Below, in pieces: positions 30,925 through 41,798 of a stretch of DNA of 64,000 nt. A model generated the notes under the pieces. That model searched no databases. It was not told the DNA's origin and saw only the letters and a list, made by a program, of their open reading frames with translations. Position numbers and translations under genes: made by a program. Source of the stretch: Skeletonema tropicum (Eukaryota; Bacillariophyta; Thalassiosirophyceae; Thalassiosirales; Thalassiosiraceae); assembly GCA_037178625.1 (NCBI GenBank), contig CM074137.1, positions 2,108,001 to 2,172,000 of the forward strand, in the 5' to 3' direction. The stretch's first letter is position 1. Each line of letters begins with the position of its first letter.

Positions 30925-32380
30925 ATAGGACAGGGGATTTCTTGTTCATGTCACGAGAACATACCCATCTATGATCCCCTATCTTAAGGGCTTCCATCTA
31001 ACTATTGAACACTGGCGAGGAGGGCGTGATGAGGATGGTTGGAAACTCAAGACTCCTTCACGTCCGAAACCTCAAGAGGACCTTGATGATGTTTTTGAAA
31101 CAGCAGCTCTTGAGCATAACCTTCGAGAGGATCTGGATGAGGAAGAATCACATCAGGATGCACCTAAAGACGGGGTGACCAAGCCAGTCCCACGATTCAG
31201 AGATGATTTGATTGCGTTATCCAAGCTAGCCAACTTCGATTTGCCTCCCTTGAGATTAGTTCGAGGAAAAGTAGTATTCACGGCTCTGTACGGATTTGGG
31301 GATGCTTCTGGAAAAGGAAAAGGGTTTGGCTCTACAACAGCACGAGCGGAGGGCAGTGTGTGTTATCGTCTAGGAGTATGGGGGAAAGATGCCGAGGACG
31401 AGAGTTCGAACTACAGAGAATTGCGAAATCTAGTCGAGGCAGCTGAGGAGGAAGCACGAAAGGGGAATCTTTCAAACACGGAATTTTTCCTGTTTACAGA
31501 CAATCTTACTGCTGAGAGTTGCTTTCATCGAGGAAATTCTTCATCCAAGCTTTTACATGAGCTAGTTCTCCGTCTTCGACTTCTTGAGATCCAACATAGT
31601 GTGATCATTCATGTCATTCATGTCTCTGGGAAAAGGATGATGGCTCAAGGAACTGATGGATGTTCCCGTGGCTCGCGTCTGGAAGTGGAAGGTGTGATGG
31701 CTGGAGCTGACATGCTGTCATTTATTGATTTGTCCAGAAGCGCAATTGAGCGACAGCCCTCGGTTCTGGAGTGGGTCCGAAGTTGGACCGGCATAGACAA
31801 CCTTTCCCCTTTGAAGGTGGAGGATTGGTTTGATAAGGGACATGGTGTAGTAGGTGGCACTAGATCCAAATCTTCTCATGAAATCTGGATTCCAGAACAT
31901 GAAAGTCCAGGAAAGACCCACCTGTGGACTCCTCCGCCGGCAATAGCTGACGTAGCTTTGGAGGAATTGCTGAAGGCAAGGCACAAGCGACACGACACTT
32001 TCCATGTGATACTCATTCCACGGCTCATGACTCCACGATGGCGGCGTTTGTTCAACAAAGTGTGTGATTTCTCGTTTTCAGTACCTGTATCTAAACCCTT
32101 TTGGCCTGAATCGATGTATGAACCACTTTGGGTCGGCATTGTTCTTCCTTTTACTCACCACAGGCCTTGGCAGCTCAAAAGAGCAGCGTTGTTGGTGGAA
32201 TTGGGAAGGCAACTGCATGAAGTGCTCCATGAAAGTTCTTCCGATGGAGGGGATATTTTGCGTGAATTATGGTATCTCTATCTCCCGAAACGGCTTTCCA
32301 GCGTGTCAAAGGACGTGGCATCCGGGTTGTTACAAATTGCTCGGGCAGGGGAAGTTCCCTATGCTAGATCTGCGGGATGA
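30925..32380 (+). pseudogene. RT thumb and RNase H of the YR retroelement
   Basis: The frame is open from about 30925 (RGFLVHVTRTYPSMIPYLKGFHLTIE is read with the upstream codons), before any ATG, so the 5' part of RT is cut off. The RNase H domain has its four acidic residues in order: GFGDASG, NYRELRNL, LFTDNLTAES and GTDGCSRG. A linker with WTPPPAIADVALEELL and RPWQLKRAALLVELGRQLHEVL follows. The frame is lost at about 32356-32361, where one extra base precedes MLDLRDEAGN in the next frame. Confidence 0.75.
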
Positions 32381-33946
32381 AGCGGGCAATATTTGGCATA
32401 CTCAAGAAAAACGAGTCGAACGATTAAACTCGGGAGTGAGGGGTGCTCATTTGATTCTACCATTCCAATGTGAAACTTGTTGGATCAGACTTCTTGAGGG
32501 CCGAGAACCAGGCCCAGAGGATGCTATATTCCAAATGTGTATTCGCCGAGCAAATTTAGATGCTATTGCAGGTCGCGCGAAGTCGACTATAGACGCTCAT
32601 GTTGGGAGGATGTCTCGTATAATTAGGAACTGCCGAATAAAACTCCATCATTTCCTCCGTTTCCAGATTATGACTGTGTGGGCATGGGAGTGGCTGTGGA
32701 AATGGTTCATGAGTCGATGATTGCAAAAGGCAAAATAAGAAGTCATGTTCAGTTTTCCACTCTCAGACAGGTGAGGTCAACGTATACAATTTCTTACGGT
32801 TCATCAGCCAAAGGAATACTTGAAGGAGGCTCCTTCGCAAAAGGTACGGGAAAGGTCAGACCCACTAGTTGTCCCACGGAGTCACTTTGGTTCAGCGATT
32901 TCTTACGAGGATGTGAATACAGGATGGGTTATGAAAGCCAAGCGAACAAACCCATCTCCATTCAAGCCATTATTGCAATCCTTTACGTGCTCATCTCAAA
33001 AGCACAAGCAGAAGAATTATCGTCTCTGTCTGTTGCGAGACATTATTACAAAGTAGGTGGAAAAGAGGAGGGGAGGCATTTTTCATGAGCTTGGCTGGCT
33101 TGAGGAAGCATTTGCGCCGGGGTCGAAGAGGATCTGTTCCGTCAGGATATTCTATTTCATCGACATTCACTGAGGAGGAGATCTCAAATTTGCCTCATGT
33201 GGTAATCTGCCTTTTTGGAGAGTTTAAGGCAGAAACAGGAACGGACTATCACATGGTAATCGCTGCAAATGTTACGACTTCGGGTTTGGAAGTGAGATGG
33301 TGGTTGGAGAAACTTGTAGAAGTATGTGAACAAGAAGGAAGGAAGGAGGGTCCAGTGTTTTTGGATGAAGATCACAAGTTGGGCTGCCTACTTGACTACG
33401 ATGCGCTACTTACTCCTACGTATTGTAGGTACCTGGTACCTTCAATCTTCCCAGTTCGGTATCATTTAGTGATGACACGATTGTATCGGGCCATTGTTAC
33501 TCTCGTAGAGTGCATGTATATTATGGCAGCTAGTCCTGCTGAGCTACTGTTTGCAGTGCAAACAGGGACAGGGGTCTAATATCTGATTGGCTCATGGCCA
33601 GTCGTCTAATCAACACTCTCTATTCAAGTTCAATCATATTTTTCTGCTGGTACGTCATCCTTTGAAAGTACTGCATAGTGAGTATGGCACTCAAAGGAAC
33701 TTCTCAAGTCTACGTCCTCTGGCATAACAGCAGATGCGGCTAACGATGAAACGCTTTTTTGGGTCCTGACGAATTCAATAAGCTTGCAATTGAATTCAAG
33801 ACCTTGGAATGGTGGGGCTGTTGTATGGTATACTCTTCTGGGAGAGAATATTGTTGAATGTTATGTTAGGAATGAAGACATATATCTGGAGAATTATTCC
33901 TCAATATGTGTTTGAAATCGGAATTACCTGATGTCGTGTGGGAGGT
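31530..33946 (+). repeat. 2,417-bp tandem duplication, unit 1
   Basis: Everything from gaggaaattcttcatcc at about 31530 to gtcgtgtgggagg at about 33945 is repeated directly at 33947-36369. It contains the end of RNase H, the YR region and a 3' tail. Confidence 0.95.
32360..33579 (+). pseudogene. Tyrosine-recombinase-like gene of the retroelement, broken by frameshifts
   Basis: Successive plus-strand frames give one protein. The first reads MLDLRDEAGNIWHTQEKR with FQCETCWIRLLEGREP and CIRRANLDAIAGRAK (to about 32650). Then comes DYDCVGMGVAVEMVHES with HVQFSTLRQVRS and RPTSCPTESLWFSDFL (to about 33080). Then comes MSLAGLRKHLRRG, likely holding the first catalytic Arg, and a FKAETGTDYHM...WWLEKLVEVCEQEGR block. 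The HxxR and Tyr end is not recognisable in the last 60 residues. Frameshifts lie near 32358, 32650 and a T5 run at 33077-33081. All three are shared by both duplicate units, so they predate the duplication. Confidence 0.65.
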
Positions 33947-36369
33947 GAGGAAATTCTTCATCCAAGCTTTTACATGAGCTAGTTCTCCGTCTTCGACTTC
34001 TTGAGATCCAACATAGTGTGATCATTCATGTCATTCATGTCTCTGGGAAAAGGATGATGGCTCAAGGAACTGATGGATGTTCCCGTGGCTCGCGTCTGGA
34101 AGTGGAAGGTGTGATGGCTGGAGCTGACATGCTGTCATTTATTGATTTGTCCAGAAGCGCAATTGAGCGACAGCCCTCGGTTCTGGAGTGGGTCCGAAGT
34201 TGGACCGGCATAGACAACCTTTCCCCTTTGAAGGTGGAGGATTGGTTTGATAAGGGACATGGTGTAGTAGGTGGCACTAGATCCAAATCTTCTCATGAAA
34301 TCTGGATTCCAGAACATGAAAGTCCAGGAAAGACCCACCTGTGGACTCCTCCGCCGGCAATAGCTGACGTAGCTTTGGAGGAATTGCTGAAGGCAAGGCA
34401 CAAGCGACACGACACTTTCCATGTGATACTCATTCCACGGCTCATGACTCCACGATGGCGGCGTTTGTTCAACAAAGTGTGTGATTTCTCGTTTTCAGTA
34501 CCTGTATCTAAACCCTTTTGGCCTGAATCGATGTATGAACCACTTTGGGTCGGCATTGTTCTTCCTTTTACTCACCACAGGCCTTGGCAGCTCAAAAGAG
34601 CAGCGTTGTTGGTGGAATTGGGAAGGCAACTGCATGAAGTGCTCCATGAAAGTTCTTCCGATGGAGGGGATATTTTGCGTGAATTATGGTATCTCTATCT
34701 CCCGAAACGGCTTTCCAGCGTGTCAAAGGACGTGGCATCCGGGTTGTTACAAATTGCTCGGGCAGGGGAAGTTCCCTATGCTAGATCTGCGGGATGAAGC
34801 GGGCAATATTTGGCATACTCAAGAAAAACGAGTCGAACGATTAAACTCGGGAGTGAGGGGTGCTCATTTGATTCTACCATTCCAATGTGAAACTTGTTGG
34901 ATCAGACTTCTTGAGGGCCGAGAACCAGGCCCAGAGGATGCTATATTCCAAATGTGTATTCGCCGAGCAAATTTAGATGCTATTGCAGGTCGCGCGAAGT
35001 CGACTATAGACGCTCATGTTGGGAGGATGTCTCGTATAATTAGGAACTGCCGAATAAAACTCCATCATTTCCTCCGTTTCCAGATTATGACTGTGTGGGC
35101 ATGGGAGTGGCTGTGGAAATGGTTCATGAGTCGATGATTGCAAAAGGCAAAATAAGAAGTCATGTTCAGTTTTCCACTCTCAGACAGGTGAGGTCAACGT
35201 ATACAATTTCTTACGGTTCATCAGCCAAAGGAATACTTGAAGGAGGCTCCTTCGCAAAAGGTACGGGAAAGGTCAGACCCACTAGTTGTCCCACGGAGTC
35301 ACTTTGGTTCAGCGATTTCTTACGAGGATGTGAATACAGGATGGGTTATGAAAGCCAAGCGAACAAACCCATCTCCATTCAAGCCATTATTGCAATCCTT
35401 TACGTGCTCATCTCAAAAGCACAAGCAGAAGAATTATCGTCTCTGTCTGTTGCGAGACATTATTACAAAGTAGGTGGAAAAGAGGAGGGGAGGCATTTTT
35501 CATGAGCTTGGCTGGCTTGAGGAAGCATTTGCGCCGGGGTCGAAGAGGATCTGTTCCGTCAGGATATTCTATTTCATCGACATTCACTGAGGAGGAGATC
35601 TCAAATTTGCCTCATGTGGTAATCTGCCTTTTTGGAGAGTTTAAGGCAGAAACAGGAACGGACTATCACATGGTAATCGCTGCAAATGTTACGACTTCGG
35701 GTTTGGAAGTGAGATGGTGGTTGGAGAAACTTGTAGAAGTATGTGAACAAGAAGGAAGGAAGGAGGGTCCAGTGTTTTTGGATGAAGATCACAAGTTGGG
35801 CTGCCTACTTGACTACGATGCGCTACTTACTCCTACGTATTGTAGGTACCTGGTACCTTCAATCTTCCCAGTTCGGTATCATTTAGTGATGACACGATTG
35901 TATCGGGCCATTGTTACTCTCGTAGAGTGCATGTATATTATGGCAGCTAGTCCTGCTGAGCTACTGTTTGCAGTGCAAACAGGGACAGGGGTCTAATATC
36001 TGATTGGCTCATGGCCAGTCGTCTAATCAACACTCTCTATTCAAGTTCAATCATATTTTTCTGCTGGTACGTCATCCTTTGAAAGTACTGCATAGTGAGT
36101 ATGGCACTCAAAGGAACTTCTTAAGTCTACGTCTGGCATAACAGCAGAGATGCGGCTAACGATGAAACGCTTTTTTGGGTCCTGACCCTGACGAATTCAA
36201 TAAGCTTGCAATTGAATTCAAGACCTTGGAATGGTGGGGCTGTTTTGTATGGTATACTCTTCTGGGAGAGAATATTGTTGAATGTTATGTTAGGAATGAA
36301 GACATATATCTGGAAAATTATTCCTCAATATGTGTTTGAAATCGGAATTGCCTGATGTCGTGTGGGAGG
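33947..36369 (+). repeat. 2,417-bp tandem duplication, unit 2
   Basis: The frames at 34018-34797, 34481-35137, 35095-35505 and 35502-35996 are residue-for-residue the same as those 2,417 bp upstream. The first roughly 2.15 kb shows no difference that I can find. The last ~280 bp shows about eight (substitutions and 2-6-bp indels, for example ctcctctggc against ctggc, and cctgacg against cctgaccctgacg). Confidence 0.95.
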
Positions 36370-36958
36370 ACCTGACATCCATGGTGAAGACTGAGAGAAT
36401 GAATGCATAGTACTACAACACTATGGTGTAGTCACTTTTAGCCCACATTGCTTGTCTCTTGCTCAATCGTAGCTCTCCCCTTTCACTCAAAGATAACCTC
36501 AATCCTAATCAAGCTAAACTTTTCAGATTGTTTTGTCCTGAAAAATCAGGAGAACCATTCCTATCATTCTTTTAAGTACTCTGAGATAAAGGGAGAAGTA
36601 TCCCGATATGACTAATTTTAAACTCCTCTGTAAGAGCTGATATCGTAATGGAGAGATGAAATCGCAATGCATGCACAGTGTGTAATAGACGATATAATGT
36701 TTTTCCTTAGTCATAATAGTTGGATGGACTTTCACTACATACGATAACAATGATGGCCGTCATATATATATACTCTCATTTTTTTTAACCAGTCCAACCT
36801 CGAACCTCTATAAATACTCTAGATGAGAGGAAACTCAAAAACGCTCTTGTAGAGCAGAGAGAGGACCTCTCTCTTATTACAGCATCATTGTCATTCCATG
36901 CTATATATATATATGCTGCACAACCCAACAATAAAATTCAGCTAGAGAGTCTCAAGAC
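36370..36958. other. Intergenic, no gene recognised
   Basis: AT-rich, with TA microsatellites at about 36764-36770 and 36903-36912. The segment 36624-36696 is a diverged copy of a sequence at about 9285-9345. Nothing else is visible. Confidence 0.4.
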
Positions 36959-37495
36959 TCAATCTTTTTGTTTCGAAACAGTACAAGACTCTTCCTTCTT
37001 TTCCGGATCAATCCCAGTTTTAGCCTTGTACTCCTCAACCTTCTCATAATACTCATCCCATTCTTTATCCATTTGTTCGAATGCCCTATATGTGTAAATG
37101 GTGGTTGCTCCTAGAACACCTACTGCAATGAATGGTAGGATTTCTGTTCGTGATGTGGTGTGAAACTTTCGTTTATTCAGTAGGAATGATGTCTGTGAGA
37201 TGCTGGAGGAATGATAATGGAGCGGTGAGATTCGAGGATAATGGCAAGAATAATATCGCACAGTTGTTGTTATTGCGCTGCTGTTGACTACACTATGATT
37301 TGGTGCTGTGATCGATTGTGTTTGTTTCGTATAGTCATCATCATCTCTTTCTGCCTTGCTGAAACAAGTTGTAGCGCCATCGATAGAAGAGAGCGGGACT
37401 GAGCGACGGATGCATGCGTTGTGATGAAGACGGCGAGCGACTGATATTGAGAGAGGCGACATCTTTTTTTTTGAATCGATCTGTATGGCAAGCAC
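36959..37495 (-). CDS. Putative mitochondrial single-pass membrane protein
   Basis: The 178-residue frame has a basic, Ser-rich presequence-like N-terminus. Met12 (MSPLSISVARRLHHNACIRRS) fits a mitochondrial presequence better than the first Met. The mature part has one hydrophobic segment (ILPFIAVGVLGATTIYTYRAF, about 118-138) followed by a charged helix (QMDKEWDEYYEKVEEYKAKTGID). This layout is common in small inner-membrane proteins of respiratory complexes or assembly factors. I cannot assign a family. It is divergently transcribed from MBF1, 443 bp away. Confidence 0.6.
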   Translation of the reverse strand: MLAIQIDSKKKMSPLSISVARRLHHNACIRRSVPLSSIDGATTCFSKAERDDDDYTKQTQSITAPNHSVVNSSAITTTVRYYSCHYPRISPLHYHSSSISQTSFLLNKRKFHTTSRTEILPFIAVGVLGATTIYTYRAFEQMDKEWDEYYEKVEEYKAKTGIDPEKKEESCTVSKQKD

Positions 37496-37938
37496 GTCTG
37501 CAGTTGAACCGATGAGTTCGTAGTAATGGGAGCAAGTGGCAAGTGGTTGGGTGGTAGCGGCGTGAGGGCTGTCGGTAGGCCTTTGGATATAGGGGGCTTG
37601 CCTACCCGTTATCGGGGGGATTTCCCCCCCAGACTCCCCCCGCGAGAAGGGGGGGACGGTTAGTTAGCGAAACTCCCGTGATTTCCGTCTAAAGCTAGCC
37701 AAATGTTGGCTAATATGGACCATTTTACCCCCATTTAGATCAGAACACTCAACACTCAATATCGGGGGGCTCCCCCCTCCCCCCTGTCGGCAGTTTTGAG
37801 TTTGTTTTTGGTTGGCGGAAATTCCATGATTTTTTGCGGGAGAGGTCACTTTAGCCACGCACCGACCACCGACCGACCATTTTTTTTCTGTCACTTTATT
37901 TTTGTTCTTCACTACTACTACCACCATACAAAACAACC
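37496..37938. promoter_or_regulatory. Divergent promoter region with G/C runs
   Basis: Between two divergent genes. Runs of five to seven G or C lie at about 37613-37660 and 37763-37785 (gggggg, cccccc, cccccc, ggggggg), able to form G-quadruplexes or hairpins on either strand. No TATA box is evident. Confidence 0.4.
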
Positions 37939-38734
37939 ATGCCAAACACCAACATTCAAACCGGACAAGACTGGGGATCCGTCAACGTAGGCCGTGCATC
38001 GGCTGGACGTGTTGCCGTACCCAAAACTGCACATGGTGTTACTCGTGCCAAGGCCATGGGGCTTGTTGCCACTGTGAGTTTACTTTTTTTTTAAATTTGC
38101 TATCCTTCTTTCGATTTCGTTGACACTCTCTGTGGAGGTGTGTGGTGCCATGTAAAGTAGAAGAGAGGCGTGTCTACACAATGAGTCAGTGAATGATGAA
38201 TTGAGAGTATCTGCAACTGGCTAGCTGTTATCTTGTGCCCAAATGCACTGCTTGACAAGCACTACAATAACATGAATTTTCATCATGATGATGTTGTGAC
38301 TCATTCCTCTCCTCTCCTCCACACACACAACATCTACACATACATCCACTTATAACAAACAGGAAAAGAAATACGGAGCAGGCGGAAACAAATCAGCCCA
38401 CACCGCCTCCGTCAACGCCAAAAAAATCGAAGAAAGCGATGAACTCAAACTCAACAAGGTTGACAAATCCCTCTCCAAGGCCATCCAACAGGCACGGATG
38501 GCGAAAAAGATGACTCAGAAGGATTTGGCCACCAAAATTAATGAAAAGCCACAGGTTGTGGGTGAATATGAAAGTGGAAAGGCTGTGCCAAATGGACAGA
38601 TTATAGTTAAGATGGAACGAGTTTTGGGTGTCAAGTTGCCAAGACCGGGGAAAAAGCCTGCGAAGAAGTTGAGTGCGGCGGAGGGGGCGACGAAGGGGGG
38701 TGTTGTGAGAGGTGGACCACCAAAGAGAAGGTAG
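37939..38734 (+). CDS. MBF1: Multiprotein bridging factor 1 (MBF1), two exons
   Basis: Exon 1 is 37939-38073 and exon 2 is 38363-38734. The donor GTGAGT, the acceptor ACAG and the exact codon join give 168 residues. The N-terminal MBF1 domain starts with GQDWGSVNVG. The helix-turn-helix of Cro/C1 type covers about 84-137 (KAIQQARMAKKMTQKDLATKINE, PQVVGEYESGKAVPN, VLGVKLPRP). The C-terminal extension is basic (RPGKKPAKK...PPKRR) and longer than in animals. MBF1 bridges TBP and bZIP-type activators and also limits ribosomal frameshifting in yeast (Mbf1/EDF1). The symbol is given because the whole protein matches. Confidence 0.93.
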
Positions 38735-39216
38735 ACAATTTATAGATTAGATGATGATGATGTAGTAGTATGCGATTATTCATGCAGTGTGCAGGATAGT
38801 AGTAAGGGAACATCATTATCTTTTGGGGGACATATATTCGATGCAGTATATTATAGCATCACGAACAATCAATTTTATGATTGAGATTGGAAGAAAGAAG
38901 AGGCAATAAAAGTCTATTATGCTCTTTCATCGTGATGTGTTGGAGTGAATGGTGCAAGAAAGTTGTTAAAAGTAACATGAACAAACAAATTGCAAAAACA
39001 CTGGATACTTAAAAATCAGAAGGCGCTTCTTGTCAAGCACCTGCTGAAAACATTTGACAATAATTGTCGACTACCATACATCACGTACTGGCCAAAAGCT
39101 TGTAGTTAGTAATCACACGAGCATCTTCTTTACATTTACTATTCAACTTGTATTTGTCCATAATTTCTTCAAATTTCAAAACTTGTAAGTAGATCCATCC
39201 CTACTACTACAACTTC
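38735..39216. other. Intergenic between convergent genes
   Basis: 3' flanks of MBF1 and of the minus-strand membrane protein. A GATGAT run is at 38751-38761. Nothing else is seen. Confidence 0.4.
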
Positions 39217-40194
39217 TCATCCCCCCTTGCTGTTGCCTCTATTCGTGATTATTTCAGTCACATCATCTGCCATACCATCACCATCTGTACTTTGAGGTGC
39301 ACTACTACCAGCACTCATTACACTCATTTCAACACCCATTACCACGCTTTCTTCCTCTTCCTCTTCATCACCCTCTTCAATTACATTGAGCTTTGGCTTT
39401 GGTTTATTATTTTTTGCTGCAAGTGTAGTAGTGTTGTCTGCCCCTTGCATCTTCTGTTTGGTATCATCATCCCCATCCGCATCCCCATCTGACTTGACCT
39501 TCTTCAAATCTCGTAATATACAACAACCTACTATACTCGCTAAACATAATGCCAAAGCAGCAATCACAATCCCAGCAATTGCTCCACCAGTCAACCCCCC
39601 TCCACTACCACCACCATCATTCACTACTTTTACTTTCAACGCATACGGAGTCCAATTCCGATCAATACAATCCCCCCTCTTCAATAAGTTCATCTTGGCC
39701 ATTATCAACGTCGGATTATCCTCCGGATACATATTCATTACAAACTCGACCCGATCATCACATGAAAAGTTGGCATCTCTATACCGACACTTTCCACAAA
39801 ATGCCACGGGGGTGATAACATCATCATCGAATGACTTTTCTCCCTCTTGGCAGATACATCCCTCTTTGAGTATTTGTGATTTGGCCTGTGCTACAGTGAG
39901 GATGATGGCAGTGCCATCGGAGTTGTTGGTGCCGACTAGTTCTTTGGCAACTTGATCGCATGTCTTGCCTGAGTTGGTGTTCCATATTTTCCAGCCGCAG
40001 TATCCGGTGAGCCGTCTTCGATCAAGAAATGCGAAGTGATTCATTTGTTGTTGCTGTGACCGACGTCGGATTCTACCGCCGCCGCTGCCGTCATGATTGT
40101 TATTCTTTGAGGATGAGGCGACGGCAGAGATTCTTTCTGATGTCGACATCATGGTGGAAATCGTTTCATCCATTTTCATCTCGCGTACTTGCAT
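39217..40194 (-). CDS. Single-pass membrane protein with Cys-containing ectodomain, unknown
   Basis: The 325-residue protein has a basic Gln/Ser/Asn-rich N-terminus (RIRRRSQQQQ), then about 140 residues with nine cysteines (GYCGWKIWNTNSGKTC, EGCICQEGEKS, FCGKCRYRD, SCDDRV, RGDC). One strong transmembrane helix (GGAIAGIVIAALALCLASIVGCCIL, about 205-228) follows, then an acidic cytoplasmic tail with a Glu run. The Cys pairs suggest disulphides in a luminal or extracellular domain; no cleavable signal is obvious, so it may be a type II or signal-anchor variant. No family is recognised. The 5' end is about 140 bp from a MITE. Confidence 0.6.
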   Translation of the reverse strand: MQVREMKMDETISTMMSTSERISAVASSSKNNNHDGSGGGRIRRRSQQQQMNHFAFLDRRRLTGYCGWKIWNTNSGKTCDQVAKELVGTNNSDGTAIILTVAQAKSQILKEGCICQEGEKSFDDDVITPVAFCGKCRYRDANFSCDDRVEFVMNMYPEDNPTLIMAKMNLLKRGDCIDRNWTPYALKVKVVNDGGGSGGGLTGGAIAGIVIAALALCLASIVGCCILRDLKKVKSDGDADGDDDTKQKMQGADNTTTLAAKNNKPKPKLNVIEEGDEEEEEESVVMGVEMSVMSAGSSAPQSTDGDGMADDVTEIITNRGNSKGG

Positions 40195-40891
40195 GGAGTG
40201 GCACTCAAGAAACCTCTCTCAATTTTTCAAATGCTCTAGAGAGTTGTCTACAGAGAATGGTAATGCTGGTTAATAGCTATTCTTTACCATCACGCTTTCT
40301 AGATTTTCAACAACCAACAACACTTCTTATCATCTACAGTGTGTCCACCGTAGTTGCTCGCGGGTGTGTCGCTCGTCGGGGGGGCAACTACGGTGGACGG
40401 GAAACTACGGAATACGATATCTGTTAGTGTCCGGACTTCCAGTGTCCGGATTTTCCAGTGGGCAACTACTGTGGACGGGCAAGTACCAAGGCGGGCAACT
40501 ACGGTGACACACTGTACTTATACATATCATGCATCTTCAAAGAGTTGGAACAAAAAGAGATGCGACAACGGGTGATACACGATGTGACACTAAACAACAC
40601 ACCTGAGTGCGTTCTCACCCTTCGCGATAACTTCTGATGAAAAGAAAACATGATGATGGAGTGCCTTGTTGATTCTGTGAACTATGTACCAATGCATGGG
40701 TATGCTATGGGAGGAGCCGATGCATGCAAAAGTTAAAGTTGAAAGCGAACTCCACTCAGAGAAGTTGAGAACTGAGAACCCAAATAGAGTTCTCATTTCA
40801 ATCTTTTTTTGTGCACTCTCTCTCTATCTCTAGAGTAGTGCTAGTGCTGCATGTTCATAAATTGTTTTGCAAGATCGTTTCCTCTCTAAAC
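40195..40891. other. Intergenic with a MITE
   Basis: Holds the inverted-repeat element at 40337-40514 (separate entry), a CT run at about 40817-40828 and the leader of the secreted peptide gene. Confidence 0.5.
40337..40514. mobile_element. MITE, ~178 bp, TA target-site duplication, CAGTG ends
   Basis: The left end TA-CAGTGTGTCcACCGTAGTTGC (40335-40357) is matched inverted by the right end GCAACTACGGTGACACACTG-TA (40495-40516), with a one-base indel in 20 bp. TA flanks both ends, as expected for Tc1/mariner-type insertion. Inside, the ggcaactac-gtggacggg motif occurs three times and a gtgtccgga motif twice, giving a folded, repetitive interior. It has no coding capacity. Confidence 0.8.
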
Positions 40892-41146
40892 ATGAAGACT
40901 TCTCTCCCTCTATCCTTCCTCCTCTGCCTTTTTGCCATGACCATGGCGAGCGAAAGTGAAAGCACTACCACTACCAGTGTTGAATTTTTTGAATTGAGTC
41001 CGGCTCTCCAAGCTATATCTACCTCGAAAAGTGGCAAGTTGCCAGAGTTCGACGAAGGCAGCATTGAATTTGAATTGAGTCCGGCTCTCCAAGCTGCAGA
41101 TGTGGCTATGGGCGGCAAAGGCGCTAAACGCAATCCCGAGTTGTAA
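40892..41146 (+). CDS. Secreted small protein with a duplicated FELSPALQA motif
   Basis: The 84-residue protein starts with a clear signal peptide (MKTSLPLSFLLCLFAMTMAS, cleavage likely after Ala or Ser at 19-20). The mature part of about 64 residues is acidic. It contains FFELSPALQA and FELSPALQA about 26 residues apart, encoded by a perfectly repeated 24-bp stretch (gaattgagtccggctctccaagct), and ends KGAKRNPEL. No cysteines follow the signal. An upstream in-frame ATG at 40811 would bury the signal, so it was not used. The layout resembles a secreted peptide precursor or surface protein. There is no dibasic cleavage site at the repeats. No homologue is known to me. Confidence 0.6.
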   Translation: MKTSLPLSFLLCLFAMTMASESESTTTTSVEFFELSPALQAISTSKSGKLPEFDEGSIEFELSPALQAADVAMGGKGAKRNPEL

Positions 41147-41798
41147 GAAGGCAGCAACAGCGACCATATCGTCCTTTCATCAAAAGCATCTAATTGGTTA
41201 CACTCTTAATCAGATCCCGGCAAACTGCCGAAGTGAGGATTAGCCTCAGTCTCAGTCGCCTCGTTGTGGCCTTGCTGTGTCAGTAAACACACGGCAATGA
41301 ACAGACCTCCCGTCTACTCAGCAAGTATCATGTATTGTAGTTAAAGATAGTTGAGTAATTTTCTAAGTTATTATTATTGATACAAAAGCAGGCTCTACCA
41401 AATCTTCCAAAGGGTCTTACCCAATAACTCTTTCCTCTCCTACCTCTGTCTATGTGGCTGCATCTGCTTACATGCATGTGCATGAAATGAAGAGCATGCT
41501 GAGTTTCCAGCTACATCATACTTCTGCAACTTATTGATTCATCATCTCCAACATCAGCAGCAATGATCCAATGATTCACTGTGGCCCAATAACCAATAAT
41601 TATATATAGCTCTTGGAACTTGGACACTCTTGCCTTTCATCGCTTCAGTTTCTCTCTTCTTTTCTCCCTCTTGGGCTTGCTCCCTCAAGTTACGTAGGAA
41701 TTAGTATATGAAAAGATCACCCTTTAGCCTTCTGAAAACTGAAAAGCAAAAAAAAAAAAAAAGCAAGCAAGCAAGAACTTGCCACTATTCACTTCCAC
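41147..41798. other. Intergenic, no gene recognised
   Basis: 3' flank of the peptide gene and promoter of the next WD40 gene. A TATA-like TTATATATAG is at 41599-41608 and an A tract lies just ahead of the coding start. Confidence 0.4.

Larger units (their letters stand above)
25863..36369. mobile_element. Rearranged YR (DIRS-like) retroelement complex
   Basis: Gag-like and RT genes run on the minus strand from 30758 to 25863. An RT thumb, RNase H and a tyrosine-recombinase-like gene run on the plus strand from about 30925, and this plus-strand part is duplicated in tandem. No integrase of DDE type and no LTRs were found. The RT-RNase H-YR order is that of DIRS-like elements. Many frames are broken, so nothing here looks autonomous. 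The two strands meet head to head between 30759 and 30924. Confidence 0.75.

Noticed and set aside
32064..32360. N-terminal part of the 218-codon frame as its own protein
   Set aside because: It overlaps the conserved RNase H linker in another frame; only the part after about 32360 matches the YR protein.
39386..39955. 189-codon plus-strand frame opposite the membrane protein gene
   Set aside because: Antisense shadow. The minus-strand protein has a convincing membrane helix and Cys pattern.
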